DNA from: Clostridia bacterium
GTDB lineage: Bacteria; Bacillota_A; Clostridia; TANB77; CAG-508
Length of the DNA stretch: 20,094 nt
Direction of reading: 5' to 3'
Assembly: GCA_022791475.1 (NCBI GenBank)
Contig: JAAVZD010000061.1
Coordinates: 1 to 20,094, forward strand
Below the pieces are notes generated by a model. That model did no database searches and was not told where the DNA came from. It saw only the letters and a list, made by a program, of their open reading frames with translations. Made by a program: the position numbers and the translations under genes. Of this stretch, positions 8,986 to 16,612 are shown piece after piece; position 1 is the first letter of the stretch, and each line of letters starts with the position of its first letter.

Positions 8986-10542
8986 ATGAGTGAAACATTC
9001 CATTTATTGTTGTCTGCGAATAAATCCTTTATGGAGCAGAGCGTTGTATGTATGAGTTCTATTTTACGGAATAATCAGGGAAGGAATCTTCATTTCCACA
9101 TTTTACACAGTGAAATAGAAAATGAAATATTGGAACAGGTCAAAATTTGGATACAAAGGGAGTCTAATCTGGCGGAAATTTCGTTTTATTTTATTCATCC
9201 GGATTCTTACTTTTTTCCAGTGAAGCCGGGGGATACCATTTCTTGTGAAACTTATTTCCGAATTCTGGCTGCCGAGCAACTGCCTTGTGAATTGAATAAA
9301 ATTTTATATGTGGACGGTGATACGATTTGCCTTGGAGATCTCACAGAGCTTTGGGAAACAGAGCTCGATGGGTATGCGGCGGCCAGCCGGGAAGCACCGG
9401 TTCCAGCATACAGGAAGCGTAACTTAGGGATGAAGGAGCAGGACTTTTATTTCCAAGCAGGCGTTATGTTAATTAATCTGGTATGGTGGAGGGAGAATGA
9501 TATTGCAAAGAGAATACTGAATTTCATAAAACTGCATCCGGATATTTTACCAAGATGGGATCAGGATGCATTGAACGCAATACTCTCAGGAAGGGTGAAA
9601 AAATTTCATTCAAAGTGGAATGTATGGCTGGATACGCTATTACCAGAGCAATGGGAAAAAGAGAATCCAATTATTGTGCATTATACAGGTTCGCAATTAT
9701 TCAAGCCTTGGTTTAAAAATTCTATCAGTGAATTCCAATCACTGTATTTGGAGTACAGAAAAGATACCCCATACTATGATAGGGAGATGAAGATAAATAA
9801 GTCATCACGTCTAAGCTTTCCATTCCAACTTGTGCCGTCAAATAGCCGGATTGTGCTTTATGGAGCCGGTCAGTTTGGAAAGGCATATTATCTGCAAAAT
9901 ATGAGATGCGGTTTTTGCAAGATAGTGTCCTGGGTCGATTATAATTTCGGCAAAGTGATATATGGAGAGCAGGTTCTGCCGCCTGCTGTGCTTTTGAACA
10001 TAGATTATGACTGGATATTGATTGCTGTTTCTGCAAAGTCCATGGCAGATAATATAAAGGAAGAATTGGGGGGAATGGGGATTCCATCCGATAAAATTCT
10101 ATGGAATTGTCCGGTTCTGCCCATGAAGGTCAATAAGTTGGAAACATATGAGCAATGGAAACAATATATCTTAAAAATCGACCGAATGGTGGTCTGTGGA
10201 TTAGATAAGGTTACAATGGCATGTCTGATGACTTTTGAGAGACATTCCCTTCAGAAAAAAGTAACAAAGATTTTAATACCTGTGCATTTGAATGAGTTGA
10301 AAGAAATAATGGGAATTGAGATGCAGGCTTTAGATGAGTTTCAGAACAGCGCTCAATCTGTCTTACTTGCTGTGAACGACCGGTTCCATGCCGGTTGGCT
10401 GACGGAGTTATATGACCGGGGCTGCAAAGAGGTTTACTTGCTTACGAATGACTGTTATCTGCAGATTAAGTGCTTGGCATATCCCTGTTATGAGGAATTA
10501 ATACAGGTGAACCGACAAAATATAAAGCAAAAGGAGATTTGA
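8986..10542 (+). CDS. GT8 glycosyltransferase with one clear and one degenerate C-terminal Rossmann-like module
   Basis: A 518-residue protein. Residues 1-265 are a canonical GT8 domain: LLLSANKSF start, metal-binding Asp-Gly-Asp at 110-112 in LYVDGDTI, Gln-Ala-Gly-Val-Met-Leu-Ile-Asn at 157-164, a WDQDALN segment at 191-197, and HYTGSQLFKPW at 232-242, the His-x-x-Gly...Lys-Pro-Trp motif that contacts the UDP phosphates. Residues 288-375 hold a Rossmann-like module with Tyr-Gly-Ala-Gly (292-295). Residues about 398-490 repeat its strand pattern with the loop changed to Val-Cys-Gly-Leu-Asp, apparently a second degenerate copy. The GT8 part keeps more of the family signatures than the other two GT8 genes here. 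Start ATG 8986 is supported by AAGGAG at 8971-8976. Confidence 0.9.
   Translation: MSETFHLLLSANKSFMEQSVVCMSSILRNNQGRNLHFHILHSEIENEILEQVKIWIQRESNLAEISFYFIHPDSYFFPVKPGDTISCETYFRILAAEQLPCELNKILYVDGDTICLGDLTELWETELDGYAAASREAPVPAYRKRNLGMKEQDFYFQAGVMLINLVWWRENDIAKRILNFIKLHPDILPRWDQDALNAILSGRVKKFHSKWNVWLDTLLPEQWEKENPIIVHYTGSQLFKPWFKNSISEFQSLYLEYRKDTPYYDREMKINKSSRLSFPFQLVPSNSRIVLYGAGQFGKAYYLQNMRCGFCKIVSWVDYNFGKVIYGEQVLPPAVLLNIDYDWILIAVSAKSMADNIKEELGGMGIPSDKILWNCPVLPMKVNKLETYEQWKQYILKIDRMVVCGLDKVTMACLMTFERHSLQKKVTKILIPVHLNELKEIMGIEMQALDEFQNSAQSVLLAVNDRFHAGWLTELYDRGCKEVYLLTNDCYLQIKCLAYPCYEELIQVNRQNIKQKEI
10531..10536 (+). promoter_or_regulatory. Ribosome binding site choosing ATG 10545
   Basis: AAGGAG lies inside the end of the preceding gene, 8 bases before ATG 10545. 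An upstream in-frame TTG at 10539 would sit only 2 bases from it and is therefore unlikely to be used. Confidence 0.75.
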
Positions 10543-10544
10543 AG

Positions 10545-11843
10545 ATGGCGGTAATGAATGTTTGTGTAACAGTCAATTCAAAGTATATGAGATACTTGTA
10601 TACAATGCTATTGTCTCTGTATAAAAATAATAATAAAGGAAGTATTTTCCTTTATGTGATTCAACGTGATTTTACGGAGAAGGACAAAAAAGATATCTTG
10701 GATTTGACAGAAAAATACGGTAACCACGTGGAATATATCTGGGTAGATGAACACAAGTTTGATTCTATGCCTGCCCATAGGGAAGATAGAGAGAACCTGT
10801 CGCTGGAAATCTATTTTCGGCTGTTGATTCCTGAGCTTATACCCGATACTGTAGACAGGATTTTGATGCTGGATGTTGATGTTGTTGTCAATCACAGTAT
10901 AAAAGAATTGTTTGTGATGGATATGGGAGAGAAGTGTTTGGGCGCTGCTCCTAACATGTGCGCTAATTTTATAGTTGATAAAAATTTCAGAAAATGGTAT
11001 CCGAAAGAGCGCACACATTGGATTCATTATAATACAGGAATTCTGCTGTGGAATTTGAAAAGAATCAGGGAGATTTATCCAAGAGATTACTTGTTTCAGA
11101 TGGCATTTAAGTACAAAATAGAAATCTCTACTTTTGAAGAGGAATTATTTAATATTGAGTTTGGTGAAAAGGATATCCTTGCATTGGACCCTCTTAAATG
11201 GGATTATATTTCAACTCGTGTGAACAAGTTTATTAAACCTAATTTTAAAAAATATGAATCACTGGAGGAATTAAAGAGTGGCTGTTCGATTGTTCATTAT
11301 GCTGGGCTAAATCCCTGGGAAGCGGGGGCAAAGGATAAGAGTTTTTCTCTTTGGTGGGATTATGCAAAGGAGACTCCCTATTACTATGCTTTTTTGGAAG
11401 AACAGCTTGAGAGGACGGAGGCATATATAAGTAAAAAAAGCAAGGATGTGGATCAAGAGATTGACGTGCAGACACTTTCTTTGCTGTTTCGTTTTAAGGG
11501 AACAGAAGATTTTAAACGATTATTAAATGAAGAAAAAGCGGCGCTATATCTGTGGGGGATGGGTGAAATGGGAGAGCGCTTTTACAAGTTGCTCAAATCT
11601 GTAAATTTACAGGGAAAGCTTGTCGGTGTGATTGATGAAAAAAAGAGTGGAATGTTTCATGGCTTAGAAATAATGAAAAAAACGGATGTCTTGGAGCATA
11701 TTGCAGGGAAGAAAAGCAAGATTATTGTGACACCGATAAAGAACCAGTGCGAATTTGTGGATGTCCTTGCTAAATCAATGCCTTTAAATATAGAAGTTGT
11801 AGGTTTGAGAGATTATTTAATAGGGCTATCTAATGAATTATAA
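10545..11843 (+). CDS. GT8 glycosyltransferase with C-terminal Rossmann-like module (paralogue of the 5667 gene)
   Basis: A 432-residue protein counted from ATG 10545. The GT8 domain covers residues 1-290: VCVTVNSKYM start, Asp-Val-Asp at 110-112, Tyr-Asn-Thr-Gly at 162-165 before ILLWNL, and IVHYAGLNPW in place of the canonical Lys-Pro-Trp motif. A module with the variant loop Trp-Gly-Met-Gly (337-340) follows. It resembles the 5667-6950 protein along its whole length, sharing NSKYM, QRDF, LDVD, ILLWNL, FEEELFN and LDPLKW in the same order, so the two arose by duplication and now flank two other genes. The catalytic motifs are retained, so both are probably active, perhaps on different acceptors. 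ATG 10554 is an alternative start and would match the paralogue's first residues. Confidence 0.88.
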   Translation: MAVMNVCVTVNSKYMRYLYTMLLSLYKNNNKGSIFLYVIQRDFTEKDKKDILDLTEKYGNHVEYIWVDEHKFDSMPAHREDRENLSLEIYFRLLIPELIPDTVDRILMLDVDVVVNHSIKELFVMDMGEKCLGAAPNMCANFIVDKNFRKWYPKERTHWIHYNTGILLWNLKRIREIYPRDYLFQMAFKYKIEISTFEEELFNIEFGEKDILALDPLKWDYISTRVNKFIKPNFKKYESLEELKSGCSIVHYAGLNPWEAGAKDKSFSLWWDYAKETPYYYAFLEEQLERTEAYISKKSKDVDQEIDVQTLSLLFRFKGTEDFKRLLNEEKAALYLWGMGEMGERFYKLLKSVNLQGKLVGVIDEKKSGMFHGLEIMKKTDVLEHIAGKKSKIIVTPIKNQCEFVDVLAKSMPLNIEVVGLRDYLIGLSNEL

Positions 11844-11881
11844 GAGTAAGTTGAAAATATTGTCTATTGGGTGGATGAAGG

Positions 11882-13057
11882 ATGGAGATGGATATGGATG
11901 AACATCGGCTGTGGAGTATGGGATATTTTTTAGAACAAGAAAAAGCATGGTTTATTGATTTTCATACGAATGATTTATATGTGTGGAATTTAGAATCCGG
12001 ACGGTTATCTTGGATTGTTCGTTTCCCTTTTGAAGAATCAAGTTTTAAGAGCCATCCAACATGTGTGAAATGGAAAAATGATATTTTTGCTTTTCCTGAT
12101 ATAGGAGAAGATGTATGGGTCTATCATATGGAGTCAAAAGAGTTTTCTAAGATTTCTATTGGTAAGCGTAGAGCAAAGCGGTATGAATCACGCAGTCCGA
12201 TGATACAAGGGGATGATATATGGTTTCCTGTATGCGGACGGTTTGGTTTGTTTGAACCACAGATTTTGCATGTGAACGCAAGAACCCATCAGTATGGATG
12301 GAGCGGAAGTATTATGGAAGGTGGTCTATGTATTGAAACAGTATATAAGGAGGGGTATATTTATATGGCCTCCTCGCAAGATCATATCATTTATGTATTT
12401 GATACGGGAAGAAACCAATGCGGCTTCTATAATATTGATGAGCTGGACGGAGGCATAGAAACCGTTTGCGATGCAGGAAGGGAGCTCTGGTTAAGTGACC
12501 GTACTGGAAAAATCGTATGTTGGGATACAGTTTTACGGCATACAACGCGAACGGATATTTTGCCGTTTAGTTCTGCATTGGGCTGTAAGCAGAAAATAGA
12601 CGGTCCTTTTTTGCAGAGCAGATATGTGAATGGATGGGTATGCTATATTCCAGCCTATGCGAATCCTTTGAGGCTGCAGGATGTGATTATGTTTGAAGAG
12701 TCCAGTTTATCGTTTAAGGCAATGCCGTTCATTTCTTCAAAAGATGTGGATGGCAATTATATATTAACGCAGTTTGTAACAAATGATGGAAAAATCGGGA
12801 TATGGACTGAAAAGGGTAATAGTATCCTTTTGTTAGACACGGAGCAAGGTCATAGTGCAGAAAAAAAGCAGCTTTTATCAAAAAAAGACAGTAATCTTCT
12901 ACGGATACGGTCACGTTCGTTAAGAAGTGAAGAAACAGTAGAATGGGATATTTCATGTTTTTTGGATATGATCAAGGATAAGCGGCTACAATTCGGAAAA
13001 AAGGATGTCCTGGAAGATAGAGTGGGAACAGAAGCTTACAAGACAGCCTGCCTATAG
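11882..13057 (+). CDS. Cytosolic protein with about seven beta-propeller-like repeats
   Basis: A 391-residue protein of unknown function. Roughly seven repeats of about 30 residues, each two or more hydrophobic or aromatic strands with a Trp/Tyr-Val-Trp/Phe-Asp type end, fall near residues 20-49, 66-93, 112-144, 158-186, 201-228, 251-283 and 304-331. This is the layout of a seven-bladed propeller (Kelch, WD40 or PQQ-like), but none of those signatures is clean. It has no signal peptide or membrane segment, so a cytosolic scaffold or ligand-binding role is more likely than secretion. The start is uncertain among ATG 11882, 11888 and 11894; AAGG at 11878-11881 best fits 11888. It sits between the glycosyltransferase block and the six-gene cassette. 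Confidence 0.7.
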   Translation: MEMDMDEHRLWSMGYFLEQEKAWFIDFHTNDLYVWNLESGRLSWIVRFPFEESSFKSHPTCVKWKNDIFAFPDIGEDVWVYHMESKEFSKISIGKRRAKRYESRSPMIQGDDIWFPVCGRFGLFEPQILHVNARTHQYGWSGSIMEGGLCIETVYKEGYIYMASSQDHIIYVFDTGRNQCGFYNIDELDGGIETVCDAGRELWLSDRTGKIVCWDTVLRHTTRTDILPFSSALGCKQKIDGPFLQSRYVNGWVCYIPAYANPLRLQDVIMFEESSLSFKAMPFISSKDVDGNYILTQFVTNDGKIGIWTEKGNSILLLDTEQGHSAEKKQLLSKKDSNLLRIRSRSLRSEETVEWDISCFLDMIKDKRLQFGKKDVLEDRVGTEAYKTACL

Positions 13058-13063
13058 AATCAG

Positions 13064-13070
13064 AAAGGAG
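13064..13070 (+). promoter_or_regulatory. Ribosome binding site choosing ATG 13077
   Basis: AAAGGAG ends 6 bases before ATG 13077 and lies just after the stop of the propeller gene (TAG 13055-13057). It rules against the longer in-frame start at 13005, which would overlap that gene by 53 bases. Confidence 0.8.
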
Positions 13071-13076
13071 AGTAAG

Positions 13077-14045
13077 ATGTTCACTTCATTTGATTATTAC
13101 GAACAAGCAGAAAAGCTGGTCCCACCTCTAAAAAATCCATCCCTGTTTGAACGGGAACAGAATATTATAAAGAATTTTGCAGAGAGTGCGCATACAGTAG
13201 AAGATTGGAATACGGGATGTCCTTTTTGCAAAGAGAAGGAATACAAACTCTTTTTTACTAAATGGAAGGTACCCTATTATAAATGTCCCAATTGCTTCAG
13301 TATATATGCTGGTATAGACGGCGAGGAACTAAAGCGATACAAGAAAAATGAGGCGCTGGCCGCCCTTCGCTTGGACTGGGAATATCAGTCGGACACCAGT
13401 AACCGCAGAACGATATTGTGGAATGATTTGCTTGACTGGTATCGCTTTCGGTGTTTCCGATACCTTGGAAAAAATCAGAATCTAAAAATCCTTGATTTTG
13501 GAACGAGATATCGGGAGCTGATACGGCTTATAAAGAATTCGGGTCTGGTTCACAGCTATGAACTTAGAAATTCAATTCTTTCCATCAATGCAGATGAAAA
13601 AACAGAATCTGCGGATGTGGTTTTATGTATGGATTACATACAGATGGAATTTGTTCCTCTGCAATTTCTAAAAGAGGTTCATAAAAGTCTGAAAGACAAC
13701 GGACTCTTATTCTTCAGCATCCGAATGGGTAGCGGAATTGATGTACTGGCCTTAAAAGAAAATAACAAAAGTATATTTCCATATGAGTTCAACTTGCTTC
13801 CAACCCCGAAGGGATTACGTATTCTTTTGGAACAGGCTGGATTCGAGGTTTTAGAACTGACGACTCCCGGAACAATGGATGTGAGCTATCTGCATGAGCA
13901 GGTAAACTCTTTGGAGAATGAGAATGCTTTCCTCTATTATTTCCTGAAAACGGCTGGAGCTGCTGAATTGGCAGAGTTCCAACGCTTTTTACAGAAAAGC
14001 GGCCTGAGTTCTTATGCCCAGTTAGTAGCCAGAAAGGAGAAGTAA
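13077..14045 (+). CDS. Zinc-ribbon protein with divergent class I methyltransferase domain
   Basis: A 322-residue protein. An N-terminal zinc ribbon is formed by Cys48, Cys51, Cys70 and Cys73 (Cys-Pro-Phe-Cys and Cys-Pro-Asn-Cys). Residues about 110-260 have the strand order of a SAM-dependent methyltransferase: ILDFGTRYRE (138-147) as motif I, a SADVVLCMDYIQM strand (178-190) as motif IV, a helix ending in LKDNGLLFFSI, and a late LLEQAGFEVLEL stretch. Motif I has only one glycine where active enzymes usually show Asp-x-Gly-x-Gly-x-Gly, so SAM binding is uncertain. Zinc-ribbon methyltransferases are common in surface-sugar loci, where they methylate sugar intermediates. The stop codon directly abuts the next start (14045/14046). 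An inactive structural partner is an alternative role. Confidence 0.75.
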   Translation: MFTSFDYYEQAEKLVPPLKNPSLFEREQNIIKNFAESAHTVEDWNTGCPFCKEKEYKLFFTKWKVPYYKCPNCFSIYAGIDGEELKRYKKNEALAALRLDWEYQSDTSNRRTILWNDLLDWYRFRCFRYLGKNQNLKILDFGTRYRELIRLIKNSGLVHSYELRNSILSINADEKTESADVVLCMDYIQMEFVPLQFLKEVHKSLKDNGLLFFSIRMGSGIDVLALKENNKSIFPYEFNLLPTPKGLRILLEQAGFEVLELTTPGTMDVSYLHEQVNSLENENAFLYYFLKTAGAAELAEFQRFLQKSGLSSYAQLVARKEK

Positions 14046-15071
14046 ATGGAGACAAAACTATCAAGCGTGATTATCGGGTTTGGGATAATGGGAAGGATCC
14101 GGTATCACGCAATGCAGCGGCATGGTGGGTATGAGATAAGGGCTATATGTGATATCAGGTCCGAGGTGAGGGAACAGATGCCAGACGGACTTTTTGTCTA
14201 CTCAGATTGGAGGACATGTATAGATGAGCAGGAGCCCAAAGTGGTCATTGTATGCGCGGTCAATAAAATGATACCGGAAATTGTGTGTTATGCGCTGAAA
14301 AGAGGCTGTGCGGTTTTTTCTGAAAAACCTCCCGGAAGGACATTAGAGGACGCGCTTAAGATACAGAAGGTGTATAACGAATGTGGGATAACATTAAAAT
14401 TTGGTTTTAACCATCGATATCATAATTCCGTTATCGAGGCGAAAGCTTTGCTCGATTCAGGCTTGCTTGGAGAGGCTGTGTGTGTGCGGGGGGTCTATGG
14501 AAAGGCAGGCAATGAACATTTTGCCGAGGAATGGAGAAATAATAAGGAGATTTCGGGGGGAGGGATTCTGTTAGATCAGGGAATCCATATGCTTGACTTG
14601 ATGCGTTATCTTCTAGGGAGCGAGTTGTATGTAAAGAGTGGTATAGTAAATAATCTTGTATGGAAAGAATTGGAGACAGAGGATTCGGCTATTGCCTTAT
14701 TGGAGACGGAGCGTCATCAGATTGCTTCTATCCATTCCAGCGTCCTGCAGTGGCGTCATAAGTTTGATATGGATATTTTATGCACAAACGGATATATAGC
14801 GCTGAACGGACTTCTGACGAATTCAAAAAGCTATGGTGAGGAATCTATTACATATTATAAAAAGGATTTGCTGGCGGAGAGCGGAAAGCTGGGAAGGCCG
14901 AAAGAGCATACAATGTGTTTTAATGAGGATTTTTCCTGGGATAAAGAGATGGATGAATTTTATGAGGCTGTGACAAATCAAAAACCAATTGTGCATGGAA
15001 CAATGGATGATGCAGTGAAAACCATGCAAATTGTGACAGATATCTATAAACTTGCGGAGAAAAAAGGATAA
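14046..15071 (+). CDS. Gfo/Idh/MocA-family NAD(P)-dependent oxidoreductase
   Basis: A 341-residue protein of normal family length. The N-terminal Rossmann domain has Gly-Phe-Gly-Ile-Met-Gly at residues 11-16 and an Asp at the end of the second strand (CDIR, 35-38). The family's Glu-Lys-Pro is at 93-95 (EKPPG), carrying the catalytic Lys. A C-terminal alpha/beta domain begins near 120 with FGFNHRYH, and GGGILLDQGIHMLDL at 171-185 includes the conserved Asp and His of the active site. The family oxidises or reduces a hydroxyl/keto group of sugars, inositols or nucleotide-sugars, using the bound NAD(P). The substrate is not readable from sequence. An AAAGGAG at 14033-14039 supports the start directly after the preceding stop, so the two genes are translationally coupled. 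Confidence 0.93.
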   Translation: METKLSSVIIGFGIMGRIRYHAMQRHGGYEIRAICDIRSEVREQMPDGLFVYSDWRTCIDEQEPKVVIVCAVNKMIPEIVCYALKRGCAVFSEKPPGRTLEDALKIQKVYNECGITLKFGFNHRYHNSVIEAKALLDSGLLGEAVCVRGVYGKAGNEHFAEEWRNNKEISGGGILLDQGIHMLDLMRYLLGSELYVKSGIVNNLVWKELETEDSAIALLETERHQIASIHSSVLQWRHKFDMDILCTNGYIALNGLLTNSKSYGEESITYYKKDLLAESGKLGRPKEHTMCFNEDFSWDKEMDEFYEAVTNQKPIVHGTMDDAVKTMQIVTDIYKLAEKKG

Positions 15072-15072
15072 C

Positions 15073-15078
15073 AGGAGG
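15073..15078 (+). promoter_or_regulatory. Ribosome binding site choosing ATG 15085
   Basis: AGGAGG lies 6 bases before ATG 15085. An upstream in-frame TTG at 15052 has no comparable site and would add a lysine/arginine-rich tail before the conserved first strand. Confidence 0.85.
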
Positions 15079-15084
15079 AAAGAA

Positions 15085-15843
15085 ATGGTTGTTGCGTTGA
15101 TTTTGGGAAGGGGCGGTAGTGTTGGATTTCCAAATAAAAATGTATACCCTGTAATGGGAAGGGCTATGATGGAATATGTGGTTTTGTCTGCGCTCCATAC
15201 GGAGGAAATTGATGAGATTTATGTATCAACGGATTCGGAGGAAATAAAGGCGATTGCCAGAAAATATGGGGTACATATTATTGACAGGCCGGATTACCTG
15301 TGTACAAAAGAGGCGCTGCATCAGGATGCAATGGTACATGGATATCATTTCATTAAGAATCAGGGCAAGGAAATCGAATTTATTGTACTGATGCAGTGCA
15401 ATGCGCCGTTTATATTACCGGAACAGTTAAAAGAGGGAATCCGTGTTTTGAGAGCCAATGAGGAACTTGATTCGGCAGCCACTGTTTCAAAATACAATAT
15501 GTTTTCGCCAACCAGAGCAAGAAGAATCGGTGAGGATGGTTTGATTCATTCGTTTGCTCCATTAGAATCGCTTTATGACCTTGATAGAATCAATTGCGAT
15601 AAGGATTCACAGGGCGATGTGTATTTTACGGATGGAACTTTTATTGTTCGCCCTCGTTGCCTGGAAAAGATAGAAGAAGGAATGCTCCCTTATCAGTGGA
15701 TGGGGCAGAAGTCCTATCCCATCATGAATTGGGCGGGATTGGACGTTGATTTTTCGTGGCAGGTTCCGCAGGTGGAAGTGTGGCTGAAAGAAAGCGGATT
15801 TACGGAAGATAAGCTGCCATATGAAAGGAATTGCCATGTATGA
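15085..15843 (+). CDS. NeuA/KdsB-like CMP-sugar cytidylyltransferase
   Basis: A 252-residue protein of the acylneuraminate cytidylyltransferase (CTP_transf_3) family, which attaches CMP to an acidic sugar or related acceptor. The N-terminal loop LGRGGSVGFPNKNV at residues 7-20 matches the family's Arg-Gly-Gly-Ser...Lys-Asn signature. STDSEEI at 48-54 and LMQCNAPF at 102-109 (where sialate enzymes have Leu-Gln-Pro-Thr-Ser) mark the active site, and GLDVDFSWQ at 218-226 holds the late metal-binding Asp. The divergence at 102-109 and the lack of any NeuB-type synthase argue against N-acetylneuraminate as substrate. A different acid or phosphorylated intermediate is more likely. It overlaps the next gene by 8 bases. 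Confidence 0.88.
   Translation: MVVALILGRGGSVGFPNKNVYPVMGRAMMEYVVLSALHTEEIDEIYVSTDSEEIKAIARKYGVHIIDRPDYLCTKEALHQDAMVHGYHFIKNQGKEIEFIVLMQCNAPFILPEQLKEGIRVLRANEELDSAATVSKYNMFSPTRARRIGEDGLIHSFAPLESLYDLDRINCDKDSQGDVYFTDGTFIVRPRCLEKIEEGMLPYQWMGQKSYPIMNWAGLDVDFSWQVPQVEVWLKESGFTEDKLPYERNCHV
15824..15829 (+). promoter_or_regulatory. Ribosome binding site choosing ATG 15836
   Basis: AAAGGA lies within the end of the cytidylyltransferase gene, 6 bases before ATG 15836. An upstream ATG at 15821 contains this site within its own codons and is the less likely start. Confidence 0.7.
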
Positions 15844-16600
15844 GAGAGAGTTGGTTCTGGCAAAACAGGCGGCGATAAAGGCAGGAAAAGCTTTGAAGGA
15901 AAAAACATGCATGGGTATCAAGAATTCTATGGACAAAGATTTAAAGACAGCAGCCGATCAGATGAGCGAAAAAATCATCGTAGATATATTGAGAGCGACA
16001 GACTATTCAATCTTGTCGGAAGAAGCCGGCATAATAGAGGGAAATCAAGACTATCGGTGGATTATTGATCCTTTGGATGGAACTGTGAACTATATAAAAG
16101 GAATGGATGAATTGGCCTGTGTTTCCATCGCACTGTATCAAAATATACAGCCAGTGTTTGGCGTTGTATATCGGTTTATGTCGGATGAGCTTATCTATGG
16201 GGTTGTTGGTCAAGGTGCGTTTAAGAATGAAGAAAGGATTCTTCCGTCATCAGAAAAAAGGGTGGCTCAGGCAGTGATGGCGACCGGTTTTCCGGTAAAA
16301 AGAGATTACAGCACGAAGAGCCTTTCCTCTTTTATACAACAGGTGCAAAAGTTTAAAAAAGTGCGTATGCTGGGCACAGCGGCGATAATGAGCTCTTTCG
16401 TTGCGGATGGGCGCATAGATGCGTACTTTGAAGATGAGATCATGCTATGGGATGTTGCTGCGGCAAAAGCAATCGTAGATGCGGCAGGCGGAATTACGAA
16501 TCTGGTTTTATTGAATGATAATAAATGTAATTATAAAGCATTTGCAAATAAGGAGCTATGGAATGATTTTTGTAGTCTGGGATTAAATGGAGTTGGGTAA
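15836..16600 (+). CDS. Inositol monophosphatase-family sugar phosphatase
   Basis: A 254-residue Mg-dependent phosphatase of the IMPase/SuhB/CysQ superfamily. Metal ligands are seen in order: Ser-Glu-Glu at 61-63, Ile-Asp-Pro-Leu-Asp-Gly-Thr at 77-83 (WIIDPLDGTVNY), and Trp-Asp at 205-206 (LWDVAAA), followed by AAGG at 216-219. Members hydrolyse phosphate from inositol phosphate, histidinol phosphate, PAP or fructose 1,6-bisphosphate. In this context it probably dephosphorylates a sugar phosphate made by the SIS isomerase encoded next, before or after the cytidylyltransferase step. It could do the job that GmhB does in ADP/GDP-heptose pathways, although it is unrelated to GmhB. Confidence 0.92.
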   Translation: MYERELVLAKQAAIKAGKALKEKTCMGIKNSMDKDLKTAADQMSEKIIVDILRATDYSILSEEAGIIEGNQDYRWIIDPLDGTVNYIKGMDELACVSIALYQNIQPVFGVVYRFMSDELIYGVVGQGAFKNEERILPSSEKRVAQAVMATGFPVKRDYSTKSLSSFIQQVQKFKKVRMLGTAAIMSSFVADGRIDAYFEDEIMLWDVAAAKAIVDAAGGITNLVLLNDNKCNYKAFANKELWNDFCSLGLNGVG

Positions 16601-16605
16601 AGGAG
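16599..16605 (+). promoter_or_regulatory. Ribosome binding site choosing ATG 16613
   Basis: AAAGGAG overlaps the stop codon of the phosphatase gene and ends 7 bases before ATG 16613. ATG 16607 is only one base away from it, too close for normal initiation. Confidence 0.7.
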
Positions 16606-16612
16606 AATGGAA

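Noticed and set aside
15085..16600. Sialic acid synthesis operon
   Set aside because: No NeuB-type synthase or UDP-GlcNAc 2-epimerase (NeuC) is present, and the cytidylyltransferase active-site segment differs from NeuA.
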